Below, piece by piece: positions 15,295-23,936 of a stretch of 42,057 nucleotides of DNA. A program made the position numbers and the translations under genes. The stretch spans positions 1-42,057 of the forward strand of contig MGFH01000138.1 of NCBI GenBank assembly GCA_001791795.1, given 5' to 3'. The DNA comes from Candidatus Wallbacteria bacterium GWC2_49_35 (lineage in GTDB: Bacteria; Muiribacteriota; UBA9980). Under the pieces are notes generated by a model that did no database searches, was not told the DNA's origin, and saw nothing but the letters and a program-made list of their open reading frames with translations. Each line of letters starts with the position of its first letter. The stretch's first letter is position 1.

Positions 15295-16845
15295 TTATCC
15301 GATGGTTATGCCGTCGCTGCTGTCTATTACGAGGAAGTAATTCGAGCCGCCCGACGAGGGAACGCCCTGGCCGCTTTTGCCGCAGGTGCCGAGCGCGTCG
15401 CTTTTGACCGGGCCGATGGCTGAAATTATTGAGCTCAGCGCCGAAAGGGTCTTTCCGGCGAAGATGGCGGGTTTATACATCGCCGGCGCCGCGGCCTGCC
15501 TGTTCATTTTATAAATGACCGAGCAGTTGAAGACGAAATCGCCGTTGACGGGGCTTACCTGACCGCCTTTATAGCCGAGCAGAAGCAGAGTTTCGCATTC
15601 TTCGGATAGAAGGCCGTTTTCTAAAAGCATTTTATTCACTTCGACCGGGCTGAGCTCGTAAAAGCGCCTGTCGGTTTTGACGGGTTTCGAGTATTCGAGT
15701 CTTATGTTTGTCATGCGGGGGATCGCGGGGCAGTCGAAGCCTTCGATGCGTTCCGAATTTTCGTTGGCGACTCCGGCTTCGCGCGAGGAGAAGATGTCGC
15801 ACAGGCTTTTTTCGACGACACCGTTTTTCACTATGGCCGTCTGGCCGCGGAGGTTGCCGTTGGCTCCGACCGGCTGCCATGCGTAGTCGTTGAATAGCGG
15901 ACCGTCGGTGATGTTGACCTCGTCCGGCGCGACGCGCTCGCCTTTGATGAATTTATCGTTTCTCCACAATATCGAGCCTTTGTGCAGATCGGCTTCGGCG
16001 GCGTGGCCGAACGCTTCGTGCGCGAGGCCTTTTGCCAGCGCGTAATCTATTACCACGCGGTATTTTCCGGCCTCGATCGAGGGCGCCGAGCATAATTTGA
16101 CGGCCTCGCGGGCGTAAAACTCGGACTGGCTCATAAAATCGCCGTGCAGCGCCTGATCGAAGAGGACGCTCAGGTCGGAGGAGCCGAGGCGCGCGCCTAC
16201 GCTCGCCGTCTGGCCGTTTTCTTTGGCGGTTATAGAGCTCGAAAGCGCCGCGCGCGGTATAGCGAACGCGGAGAAGGTTCCGTCGGAGCGGATTATTATA
16301 AAATCGTCGACGGCTATGGAGCAGCTGGTGGTAACGGAAAGTTTCTGCCTGTCGATCTCGCAGGTCTTTTTATTGGCGGCCTTCACTTTTGCGATTATAT
16401 CGTTCAGCGAGTATTTTTCGTATGGATGGGGATATTCGTTATTTACGATGTTTACCTGCGGCTCGAGGCTGAATATGTCGGTGTTTCTTTTTATGTCGTA
16501 AGCGGCCGACGCGCCGATGAGATTTTTAAGTGAGGCGGCGATGCCGTCGAAGTTAATATCAGGAAAAGTGTTCGTCGATATGAACGCAGAAGCGCCCTTT
16601 TCGTCGAAAGCATGAAAGCCGGCGCCGCGCCTGGAACTCGAGGTGATATCGCTGAGCTCTCCGTTTATGACGGTCACGTTCACGGTTTTTTTCTTCTGTA
16701 TCCTGGCTACCAGATATATTTTATCTTTCTTATAAAGCGATGCCGCTCCATCGTATATGGTTTTTATTACGCTTCCGTCAGGGGCCGTTTCAATGAACTT
16801 AACGGCGCCGCCGGACGCCGTGGCGGTTTTTTTCGAATGAGCCAT
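15295..16845 (-). CDS. tldD: TldD-family zinc metalloprotease subunit
   Basis: TldD is the catalytic half of the TldD/E protease, acting in the cytoplasm on unfolded peptide segments. The 516-residue protein carries the zinc motif HEAFGH (276-281) with Glu284, part of LAHEAFGHAAEADLH. Further family features are GLAHEA preceded by YRVVIDYALAK, and RMTNIRLEYS before the C-terminal barrel. It is slightly longer than E. coli TldD. AAGGAG lies 7 bases before the ATG. It is the first gene of a five-gene operon (tldD, tldE, TPR protein, lpxL, GT2) starting from the promoter at 16899-16927. Confidence 0.92.
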   Translation of the reverse strand: MAHSKKTATASGGAVKFIETAPDGSVIKTIYDGAASLYKKDKIYLVARIQKKKTVNVTVINGELSDITSSSRRGAGFHAFDEKGASAFISTNTFPDINFDGIAASLKNLIGASAAYDIKRNTDIFSLEPQVNIVNNEYPHPYEKYSLNDIIAKVKAANKKTCEIDRQKLSVTTSCSIAVDDFIIIRSDGTFSAFAIPRAALSSSITAKENGQTASVGARLGSSDLSVLFDQALHGDFMSQSEFYAREAVKLCSAPSIEAGKYRVVIDYALAKGLAHEAFGHAAEADLHKGSILWRNDKFIKGERVAPDEVNITDGPLFNDYAWQPVGANGNLRGQTAIVKNGVVEKSLCDIFSSREAGVANENSERIEGFDCPAIPRMTNIRLEYSKPVKTDRRFYELSPVEVNKMLLENGLLSEECETLLLLGYKGGQVSPVNGDFVFNCSVIYKMNRQAAAPAMYKPAIFAGKTLSALSSIISAIGPVKSDALGTCGKSGQGVPSSGGSNYFLVIDSSDGITIG

Positions 16846-16898
16846 ATTGTATCTCCTTAAATATTATCTTTAAATAAACGTCGAAATTAATTCAGTCG

Positions 16899-16927
16899 AT
16901 TTTATCAAATATAACCGAGGATGTCAA
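16899..16927 (-). promoter_or_regulatory. Promoter of the tldD operon
   Basis: On the minus strand a consensus TTGACA (16927-16922) and TAAAAT (16904-16899) are 17 bases apart. The leader is about 45 bases. It is divergent from the cupin promoter, with the two -35 boxes about 20 bases apart. Confidence 0.7.
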
Positions 16928-16946
16928 TATTTTTAATGGCGCATTG

Positions 16947-16975
16947 TTGCTTTTAGATCTAATTTTTGTTATAAT
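16947..16975 (+). promoter_or_regulatory. Promoter of the cupin gene
   Basis: TTGCTT (16947-16952) and a perfect TATAAT (16970-16975) are 17 bases apart. Transcription would start near 16982, about 33 bases before the ATG at 17015. Confidence 0.65.
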
Positions 16976-17014
16976 CGGCGGGCGTCTTGCGACGTGATAA
17001 CGGAGGTAAATCAA

Positions 17015-17362
17015 ATGAAAAAAATGTACGACGACGTGGAATGCCGCGTCAATAAAAATGTCCGCGGCGGCGAAGGCGAGATCGTCGCGCGGTATTACCT
17101 GAACGAAAATTCGTCGAAGCTGCGTTTCAACTCTCTGAATTTAAATGAAATGGAGCCGGGCGCGACTATAGCGGAGCATCCGCACACCGGCGAGGACGAG
17201 TTTTATTTTATCGCCGAAGGCCGCGGGACCGGTATTTTAAACGGCGAAAAATTCGAGGTCGGCCCCGGGGACGGGTTTATGTGCCATTCAGGCTCTACGC
17301 ACGGCATATTGAACAAGCTGACAAATCAGAAACTTAAATTCATATCCATATTTTTCAAGTAA
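17015..17362 (+). CDS. Small single-domain cupin protein
   Basis: A 115-residue protein that is one cupin barrel. Motif 1 is GATIAEHPHTGEDEFYFIAEG, with the metal-binding His-x-His and Glu. Motif 2 is GDGFMCHSGSTHGILN, with a third His. Such proteins bind a metal and act as small oxygenases, isomerases, storage-protein relatives or sensors; nothing here narrows it. A GTG at 16994 would add seven residues, but GGAGG at 17002-17006 is placed for the ATG at 17015. It is a single gene, convergent with the Ig-repeat gene 8 bases away, with no obvious terminator between them. Confidence 0.85.
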   Translation: MKKMYDDVECRVNKNVRGGEGEIVARYYLNENSSKLRFNSLNLNEMEPGATIAEHPHTGEDEFYFIAEGRGTGILNGEKFEVGPGDGFMCHSGSTHGILNKLTNQKLKFISIFFK

Positions 17363-17370
17363 AAATAATT

Positions 17371-20300
17371 TTATCTCGTCGTAAAGTTCCAGTTTAGAGG
17401 CAAAAGCGCCTGGCCGGTCGAGGATTTGATCGCGGTGGTCAGCTGTACGCTGTATTTGACGCCGTGTTCCAGATAGGACGCCGGCCTGAATATGACTTTT
17501 TTCATGCGCTGGTTGTAAAGTATCTTTCCTTCGACCTTTCCTTCGGCCCCGCTCACCACGAACGATGCTCCGTTGACGCTGGCCGCATCGAGGTCCTGGC
17601 TGAAAACCGCCGTGATAGTCGAATCGATCTTCACATTATCCATTTTTTTATTAGGATAGATAGCCACTATGAAGAAATTAGCCTTTCCGTCGCGCGGTAT
17701 GGTTCCGACGTCAGACAGGCCGGGTCCAACTTTCTTAAATCCGTCATTAGTATCGTATTGTCCGCCGCCGGAGATTTTTTCGCCGTCACGGGCGGTATCT
17801 CCGGACGCCTCAGCGGGCCGGGCCTGCGCGATGGTCTCGAGATTCGAGTCGGCGAGTATCTGTTCTATGGGTACTCCGTTGATCATGCCTTTAGGTACTG
17901 GAGGCGCCCCGCGGTTGAACGCGCTGACCTTTTCATTTTCTTTTTTCATTTCCGGCGTTTTTATTTCGGCTGTTTGAGTTTCGGCAGCGGCTGGTTCGGC
18001 CGGTTTATCTTCTGCGGGCGCGCCGCCGCTTTCGTTTTCGGCCGCGGATTCCCTTGCGCTGTCTTCACCGTATTTTTCGGCTTTTTCAAGTTTGACCATG
18101 CCTTCGCCGCCCGGATTTCTATCGAGCTTAGGCTGCCGCTGGATTGTTTCGGCGGGTATGGGGTTGGGCGAATATATCGAGTTTTCTTTGGACGGCGGAT
18201 CGCTCATCTGAGTGAAAACCGATTTCGGGTTGCGCATTTCCTGTCCGGCTATTATGCCGTCGGGTCTGGTATATATTTTATTAGTGCCGTTGAAATTGTC
18301 CGCCACGCTCTGTTTAACTTTTTCAGATGTCGCGCCGTTGGTGCGCTCGAACGCGGCCGAAGCCTCGCGCGGCGATTCGATGAAATTTGCGGCGCTTTCA
18401 AGCCCGCTTTCGTTCACGACGCCGGTTCCCGATGCGTGCGCGTCGCTTACCGGCGAGACGTTCGAAGGCAGCGCGTCGATCTGGTCGGCGAGTTTGCCGG
18501 CCGTCTTATAGTCGTCGGAAAGGAATTTCGCGATCTGGTCTTTCAGAGTTTCGCCCATGGCCTCGTCGACGATATCGGTTTTATCGACGGTGTCTTTTAT
18601 CCTTTTCGGCGAGAGATCTCCGTAGGCGCCTTTATCGGAACTGCTGACGCGGCGCTTCATTTCATCGGGCGAGTCGTCGCTTCGCATTTCGCTCATATCG
18701 GCGGTATCGGCGACGCGTTTCGAAGAAACGTTGCCAAGCGCGCTTTTATCGGACATGGACATTCTTTCTGCGACCTCGGATATCGGCACAAGATTTTTAA
18801 GATTGGTTTTTTCCGGCGAACTTTCGTTCATTTTAGATCCGAGTTCGCTAACCGCTTCAAGTGCCGCGGGGTCGTTGGAGCTCATTCCCGTCAGATTGGA
18901 CGAGCCCATGGATTTCTGTAATTTTATCTGCATATTGGCGTCGCTTCCCGCTGCTACCGAAGTTACGTTTGCGCCCGAGGCGATGCGCCCGCTGAGCCCG
19001 CTTCCGGTTTTAAACTGCCACATCATTGATTCTGAAAGGCCCATCCCTTCTATGTCTTCGATGGTTTTAGCGAGCGTCACGTTATAGACCTTGTTAGGTA
19101 CGAGCGTGCTCCAGGGCGCGAATGTGGCCTTGTTAGATTCCTGCTCATAAATTACCCTTCCCTGAACGGATTTTACGCCGTCGGTCACGAAGAACGAATA
19201 GGGGGTGATGGAGGAGGACTTCATCTTTCTGTCGAAATATACGCATACGGCCGTCGAAACGTCAATGTCGGTTTCGCCCTTTTCCGGCGTTATTTTAACG
19301 ACGGCGGGGCTTCGCTTGTTCCATGATTTGCCGACTATGAATTTCCATTTTTTCTCGCGCTGCAGATAATTGCCGGCGATATCCATAACGCCGCCGGTGA
19401 TCTGCGCGGTGTAGGCGCGCCCTTCGAAAAGCGGCTGCGCCGGAGTGAATATGGCTTTTTTCTGCAGGGAATCGTAGTAGATCTTGCCGCGCGTTTCGGA
19501 CTCTCCGTCGAGCACCCTGAAGGTGAACGAGTTGATCGAAAAATCCTTTACGGGTTCGTCGAATACGGCGGTGATCTGGGATGCCGCAGCGACGTTTTCT
19601 TCGTTGTCGCGCGGGGAGACGGCCGTGATGTTCGGTCCGACGGCGTCCCTGCCGCCCGCTTCGGGCGCCTTGAACATATCTTTGACTCTTGCCGTCGCGA
19701 CCTTTGAAATGGTCGTGAATTCCCAGGAATAATCGCGGTCGAGCCTTTCGCCGAATACGTCCTCTATTTTTTCTGAAATGGTGATCCTGTATTTGCGTCC
19801 CATCTTGAGTTTGCCGGCGGGAGTGAAGACGGCCGTGTTAGTTTTGGCTATATATTCTATCTTGCCGAAAATATATTCGTTCTGGTCCTGGAGGGCGAAA
19901 TTAAAGATATTGAACGTGCCCGGATTCATTCTTTTATTGAATCTGATCTTTATTTTTTCATCGATATTTATCATGTCGGAGGCGGGCGCCGGAAACATTT
20001 CGACGAGCTCGATCTTCTTTTCTCTGTAACCGGGCTTTTCAGCGTCATCGAGTCCGGGACCTGCGCTTTCGTCCGCGTACACTTCCGATTCTATTTCGGG
20101 TGAGGAGCCGGCGGTCTTTGCGACCACCCTGGCCATCAATTTTTTCATTCTCGGGTTTACGGTCGTTTCGCGTTCCACGGCGAGGCTTTCAACGCCGTCC
20201 ACCAGGGCCTCGTCGTCGGGTCCGCTTTCGCCGCCGGATGCGAGCGCCGCCGAAGCGGTCGCCGTTTTACCCGTTTTGAAGGTGTAAGTATATGCGCGCG

Positions 20301-21096
20301 AGAGGTTGTTTCGCGAAGCGTCGCTGATCTCCGGCGATATATTGACCTCGAAGATCGATTCGGGTTTAAGCGGATTGATCGGCGCGAATACGGCCTTGTT
20401 GACGTCTGCGTAATAGCGTATTGCGCCGATTATTTTTTCGCGGCCGCGCGTGAGCGTGATAGTATTTTCGTTGATGCTCGGCTCGAACATCCTTTTATTG
20501 AACATGACCTCTATTTTAGCGCCCGTCGGAACGTTCGAAGCCGACACGGTCGGCGAAACGTCGACTATGACCGGCGGATTCCTGTCGGTCTTTTTAACGG
20601 TTGAAAATTTCCAGACCTTGTCAGAGACCATCGTTGTGCCGTTAAGGTCTCGCGCCATGCGGCTTATGGTCACATAGTAGCCGTGATTCGCCTGGAGATT
20701 TTCCAGCGGCGCTATTACGGCCTTGCAGAGTTCGTTGTTGTATTTAACGGTGGTGGAAATGTCGGAAATGCCGTCGTTCAGTGTTACGCTGAACTCGTTT
20801 ATGTCCTCTTCGCGCATTTTTTTATTGAAGGTCGCCATTATTTTAGCGTCGAGCGCGACGTCGAGTTCGCCTTCCTCGGGATGCGTCTTTACGACGAAGG
20901 GCGCGGACGCGCCGGCGGTTTCGGCCATGGGCGGCCTGACGCCGGTCGCCGCGGAGGCGGAGCAGGCTGAAGCCGCCGTAAGTATTAATACAAGCGCGGC
21001 CGCAAGCAGCGCTTTGACGGTTATTTCTAATTTTAAATCTTTATAAGATGATTTTACCGTTTTAGTTTTGTGAAAAACTGATAGATCATACTTCAT
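17371..21096 (-). CDS. Large exported protein with six SbsA-type Ig-like domains
   Basis: The 1241-residue protein begins with a long basic leader and a hydrophobic signal (AALVLILTAASACSASAA, about 32-50). Cleavage after the Ala-rich stretch is likely; Cys45 is a poor lipobox. Five Ig-like domains of the SbsA/Big_5 type follow (about 66-167, 174-277, 361-463, 488-589, 596-698) and a sixth closes the protein (1141-1241). Each has the pattern P..G...V.....I...F...M, later F.P...L..G..Y.V.I and a final W.F.T. Between domains five and six lies a 440-residue low-complexity region rich in Ser, Asp, Glu and Ala. It contains an imperfect repeat of about 38 residues (SDKSALGNVSSKRVADTAD near 782 and SDKGAYGDLSPKRIKDTVD near 820). 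It is probably a surface or periplasmic structural protein. No ligand or anchoring motif is evident. Confidence 0.85.
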   Translation of the reverse strand: MKYDLSVFHKTKTVKSSYKDLKLEITVKALLAAALVLILTAASACSASAATGVRPPMAETAGASAPFVVKTHPEEGELDVALDAKIMATFNKKMREEDINEFSVTLNDGISDISTTVKYNNELCKAVIAPLENLQANHGYYVTISRMARDLNGTTMVSDKVWKFSTVKKTDRNPPVIVDVSPTVSASNVPTGAKIEVMFNKRMFEPSINENTITLTRGREKIIGAIRYYADVNKAVFAPINPLKPESIFEVNISPEISDASRNNLSRAYTYTFKTGKTATASAALASGGESGPDDEALVDGVESLAVERETTVNPRMKKLMARVVAKTAGSSPEIESEVYADESAGPGLDDAEKPGYREKKIELVEMFPAPASDMINIDEKIKIRFNKRMNPGTFNIFNFALQDQNEYIFGKIEYIAKTNTAVFTPAGKLKMGRKYRITISEKIEDVFGERLDRDYSWEFTTISKVATARVKDMFKAPEAGGRDAVGPNITAVSPRDNEENVAAASQITAVFDEPVKDFSINSFTFRVLDGESETRGKIYYDSLQKKAIFTPAQPLFEGRAYTAQITGGVMDIAGNYLQREKKWKFIVGKSWNKRSPAVVKITPEKGETDIDVSTAVCVYFDRKMKSSSITPYSFFVTDGVKSVQGRVIYEQESNKATFAPWSTLVPNKVYNVTLAKTIEDIEGMGLSESMMWQFKTGSGLSGRIASGANVTSVAAGSDANMQIKLQKSMGSSNLTGMSSNDPAALEAVSELGSKMNESSPEKTNLKNLVPISEVAERMSMSDKSALGNVSSKRVADTADMSEMRSDDSPDEMKRRVSSSDKGAYGDLSPKRIKDTVDKTDIVDEAMGETLKDQIAKFLSDDYKTAGKLADQIDALPSNVSPVSDAHASGTGVVNESGLESAANFIESPREASAAFERTNGATSEKVKQSVADNFNGTNKIYTRPDGIIAGQEMRNPKSVFTQMSDPPSKENSIYSPNPIPAETIQRQPKLDRNPGGEGMVKLEKAEKYGEDSARESAAENESGGAPAEDKPAEPAAAETQTAEIKTPEMKKENEKVSAFNRGAPPVPKGMINGVPIEQILADSNLETIAQARPAEASGDTARDGEKISGGGQYDTNDGFKKVGPGLSDVGTIPRDGKANFFIVAIYPNKKMDNVKIDSTITAVFSQDLDAASVNGASFVVSGAEGKVEGKILYNQRMKKVIFRPASYLEHGVKYSVQLTTAIKSSTGQALLPLNWNFTTR

Positions 21097-21238
21097 AGCA
21101 TACTCGCATTTCTTAAAAAATAATTTACTCTCTTTATATTTCGTAATTAACCTGAAAAAATTTATACCTTTACATGATATATTTTCCGAATTCGACGCAT
21201 TTATTTACCGTTTCCCGCGGGACCGTTAAATAAAATCC

Positions 21239-21267
21239 TTGAAAAAAAAATAAATTTAGTTTAAAAT
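21239..21267 (+). promoter_or_regulatory. Promoter of the efflux pump gene
   Basis: TTGAAA (21239-21244) and TAAAAT (21262-21267) are 17 bases apart, with an A-rich spacer. Transcription would begin near 21274, inside the palindrome at 21271-21284. Confidence 0.6.
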
Positions 21268-21270
21268 ACA

Positions 21271-21284
21271 CCGATTCGAATCGG
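21271..21284. promoter_or_regulatory. Perfect 14-bp palindrome at the efflux-gene start site (candidate operator)
   Basis: CCGATTCGAATCGG is self-complementary and lies 3 bases after the -10 box, covering the predicted start site. That is the usual place for a TetR- or MarR-type repressor site in front of a drug efflux gene. No regulator gene is next to it. Confidence 0.45.
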
Positions 21285-21348
21285 CCGCATCCGGCGCGAT
21301 GCGCGAAACGCGCGCGGCGACGCCAGCGGCCCGACTGGAGCTAAAAAT

Positions 21349-22806
21349 ATGAGTTTCAAACATATCATGATAATAGTAGTGGTCGCGGTAAGCGTGTTCA
21401 TCGTAAATCTCGACGTGAGCATAACCAACATTGCCATGCCGACCCTCAACGATTATTTCAAGGTCGGAACCGGCGACACCGCTAAGATAGTGCTTTCATA
21501 CCTTCTGTCGCTGAGCGGTTTCCTTCTTATCTTCGGCAAACTTAGCGATGAATTCGGCTCGAAGAACGTTTTCGTTCCCGGAGTGCTGATCTTTATGATA
21601 GCCTCTTTCTTTTGCGCCGTATCGGAAAGTCTTCCGCTGCTTATAGCGTCGCGTTTCCTGCAGGGCGCGGGCGGCGCCATGATAGCCTCGACCTACGGAG
21701 CGATAGTGATTCAGTACCTTCCGCAGAATATCAGCGGAAAGGCCTTCGGCCTGATCACGGCGTCGGGCGGCGTCGGTTTCGCCCTCGGCGCACCGATAGG
21801 CGGTTATATTATTGAAAAAGCCAGCTGGCACTGGATATTCATGGTCAACGTGCCGGTGTGTCTGCTCACGTTACTTCTGGCTCACTATGTTTTCCGGGAA
21901 AAACCGGCCGCCGGCGAGTCCGCGGTTCAGCAATCTGCTTCCGCTCAGCCGCCGGAATCCCTTGAAAACGGCGGCGGGTTCGACTACCCCGGCGCCGTTT
22001 ATTGCTTCCTGTTTCTTGCCGCCTTCGTTTACGCCGTCAACCAGGGTAAAATGACGGGCTGGCTTTCGCCGTCGATTATATTATGCTATGCTGCTTTCGC
22101 CGTTTTCCTGCCCCTTTTCGTGATCAGGGAACGCTGCGCTCCAAAGCCTATACTGGATTTTTCGCTGCTTGCCAACAAGCATATAATAGGCGGCTTCATA
22201 GCCACCCTCGCGGTGGTCATGACGCTCGACGGGCTCAGTTTTCTTTTCCCTCTTTTCTTTGAAATTGTCAAAAAGATGACTCCCGCCGAGACCGGCCGCC
22301 TGCTTATGATCTTCCCGCTTTTATCGGTCGTGCTCAGCCCTTTCGCGGGGCACCTTTCCGATAAAAAGGGCCCTGCCGCAGTTTCGGTCTCGGCTCAGTT
22401 CTTAATAACCGTCTCGGCGGTCCTGTTTTGTTTGTTCGATCAGGAATCGGGCCTGCTGCTGGTCAATCTCGCGCTGATAGTATTCGGCGCCGGTCTCGCA
22501 CTGTTTTTTCCGTCGGTCACCGCACTTGTCATGAGCCACGCGCCGGTCGGGCGCGAAGGAATGGCCATGGCGCTTTACGCCTCGGTCAGCAACCTCGGCA
22601 GCATTCTGGGAATTTCTATTTTCGAATGGCTGTTCGCTGTTTTCAATCCGGCCGATAATACCTCTTATATTATGAACGCTTCGGATGTCGTCAGAGGTTT
22701 TAACGCCACGGCGGTGTTCGCGGCGGTAATATGCGGCGCGGGCTTTCTTGCGCTTATCACGTCGAGCGCCAAGAAGAAAAACGAAGGCGCCTCACTTCAG
22801 GCTTAA
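21349..22806 (+). CDS. MFS efflux transporter, DHA2 (14-helix, EmrB/QacA) family
   Basis: A proton-driven drug exporter of the major facilitator superfamily in the cytoplasmic membrane. The 485-residue protein starts with VFIVNLDVSITNIAMPTL, the DHA2 motif of helix 1. It goes on with GKLSDEFGSKNVF (motif A), ASRFLQGAGGAMIAS (motif B) and GGVGFALGAPIGGYI (motif C), and has about 14 hydrophobic segments. A polar stretch rich in Ala, Ser and Gln (about 182-207) is the cytoplasmic loop. GGAG stands about 8 bases before the ATG. A terminator follows at 22805-22825. It is a single gene with its own promoter and a candidate operator; substrates are unknown. Confidence 0.9.
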   Translation: MSFKHIMIIVVVAVSVFIVNLDVSITNIAMPTLNDYFKVGTGDTAKIVLSYLLSLSGFLLIFGKLSDEFGSKNVFVPGVLIFMIASFFCAVSESLPLLIASRFLQGAGGAMIASTYGAIVIQYLPQNISGKAFGLITASGGVGFALGAPIGGYIIEKASWHWIFMVNVPVCLLTLLLAHYVFREKPAAGESAVQQSASAQPPESLENGGGFDYPGAVYCFLFLAAFVYAVNQGKMTGWLSPSIILCYAAFAVFLPLFVIRERCAPKPILDFSLLANKHIIGGFIATLAVVMTLDGLSFLFPLFFEIVKKMTPAETGRLLMIFPLLSVVLSPFAGHLSDKKGPAAVSVSAQFLITVSAVLFCLFDQESGLLLVNLALIVFGAGLALFFPSVTALVMSHAPVGREGMAMALYASVSNLGSILGISIFEWLFAVFNPADNTSYIMNASDVVRGFNATAVFAAVICGAGFLALITSSAKKKNEGASLQA

Positions 22807-22825
22807 AACGGCCGGTCCGTTTTTT
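22805..22825 (+). terminator. Terminator after the efflux gene
   Basis: AAAACGG (22805-22811) pairs with CCGTTTT (22817-22823) around a 5-base loop and the T-run continues to 22825. It starts within the stop codon of the efflux gene. Confidence 0.7.
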
Positions 22826-22834
22826 CAAACGCAA

Positions 22835-22866
22835 ATCTTTCAATCTTTCAATCTTTCAATCTTTCA
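22835..22866. repeat. Four tandem copies of ATCTTTCA
   Basis: Four exact 8-base units lie directly upstream of the promoter of the dcw cluster. Tracts like this can change copy number by slippage. Confidence 0.8.
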
Positions 22867-22902
22867 TTTTTCTTATCTTTGAAATTATTAATATAATATT
22901 AA

Positions 22903-22931
22903 TTGATTTATTCGCCCGTTTGTAGTACAAT
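22903..22931 (+). promoter_or_regulatory. Promoter of the dcw cluster (rsmH)
   Basis: TTGATT (22903-22908) and TACAAT (22926-22931) are 17 bases apart. The expected start of transcription, about 7 bases later, falls on the ATG of rsmH at 22938. An alternative -10 (TATAAT, about 22892) lacks a good partner. Confidence 0.5.
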
Positions 22932-22937
22932 AACGCC

Positions 22938-23909
22938 ATGAATTTCAATGAAGGTCATATCCCGGTTTTATTGGATGAATTTCTGGCTGATTTCGGCGTT
23001 CTGTACGAGCGCCATTTTCGCGACGGCCTCGACTCCTTTATCGATTTTACTTTCGGCCTTGGCGGGCATTCGCTGCCGCTGCTTGAAAAGTATGAAAGGC
23101 TGAAAATTATTGCCTTCGATGCCGATCCTGAAACCTGCCGGCTGGCCGAAGCTAAATACGCCGATCATATCCGCGACGGCCGCCTGAGCATATTAAACGC
23201 CAATTTCGTCGATTTCGACTCCGCCGTGAGCGCGGAACGGTTAAAAAGCGTATTCGGCGCGATCGCCGATTTCGGCATATCCAATTACCAGCTTTTCGAA
23301 AGCGGCCGCGGTTTTTCATTCGACGATAAAACATCGCTCGACATGCGCCTTAACCGCGAATCTGAGGGCGTATCCGCGTTCGAGGTCGTCAATGATTTTT
23401 CCGAAGGCGAGCTTGCCGACATACTTTACGGACTAGCCGACGAGACGCTTTCGCGCCAGATAGCTCACGCGGTGGCCGAGGCCAGGCGCGTAAAGAAGAT
23501 CGAGACCTGCCGGGAGTTCGCCGAGATCGTAAGAACCGTCTACAAGCGGCACCCGAAGATAAAATGCGCGGCGGACTTCGCTACCAGATCGATAATGGCC
23601 CTGCGGATATTCGTTAATTCCGAATTCGACAATATAAGGGCGCTGCTCGAAAAAACCTCAGTGCGCTTCGTAAGAAATTCATGGCTTTTCACCATAAGTT
23701 TTCATTCGAACGAAGACAGGATAGTAAAAGAATTTGTAAAGAACGAGTCGCGCGGCTGCGTCTGCCCGAAAGAGGTCATAGTCTGCCGCTGCGGCCACAA
23801 GGCTTCGGTGCGCCCCGTCAACAGAAAACCTATATGCGCCGGCGGCGAAGAACTGCGGATCAATCCCCGCAGCCGCTCGGCCAAAATGAGGATAATAGAG
23901 TTTATTTAG
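22938..23909 (+). CDS. rsmH: 16S rRNA (cytosine1402-N4)-methyltransferase RsmH
   Basis: RsmH (MraW) methylates N4 of C1402 in 16S rRNA with S-adenosylmethionine and is the usual first gene of dcw clusters. The 323-residue protein shows HIPVLLDEFL (7-16), the SAM loop DFTFGLGGHS, FDADPET, the long ADFGISNYQLFESGRGFSF in place of the usual DLGVSSPQL form, LDMRLNRE, ALRIFVNSE, ISFHSNEDRIVKEF and the closing NPRSRSAKMRIIE. A cysteine-rich patch precedes the end (CVCPKEVIVCRCG). No ribosome site is visible before the ATG and the promoter lies immediately upstream, so the mRNA may be leaderless. ftsL follows 27 bases later. Confidence 0.93.
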   Translation: MNFNEGHIPVLLDEFLADFGVLYERHFRDGLDSFIDFTFGLGGHSLPLLEKYERLKIIAFDADPETCRLAEAKYADHIRDGRLSILNANFVDFDSAVSAERLKSVFGAIADFGISNYQLFESGRGFSFDDKTSLDMRLNRESEGVSAFEVVNDFSEGELADILYGLADETLSRQIAHAVAEARRVKKIETCREFAEIVRTVYKRHPKIKCAADFATRSIMALRIFVNSEFDNIRALLEKTSVRFVRNSWLFTISFHSNEDRIVKEFVKNESRGCVCPKEVIVCRCGHKASVRPVNRKPICAGGEELRINPRSRSAKMRIIEFI

Positions 23910-23936
23910 CCCCCCGGGGCTTCGATTGGTGATCGT

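Noticed and set aside
17464-18921. 485-codon open frame opposite the Ig-repeat gene
   Set aside because: It is the antisense of a GC-rich coding frame, with Phe/Arg-rich low-complexity translation and no ribosome site.
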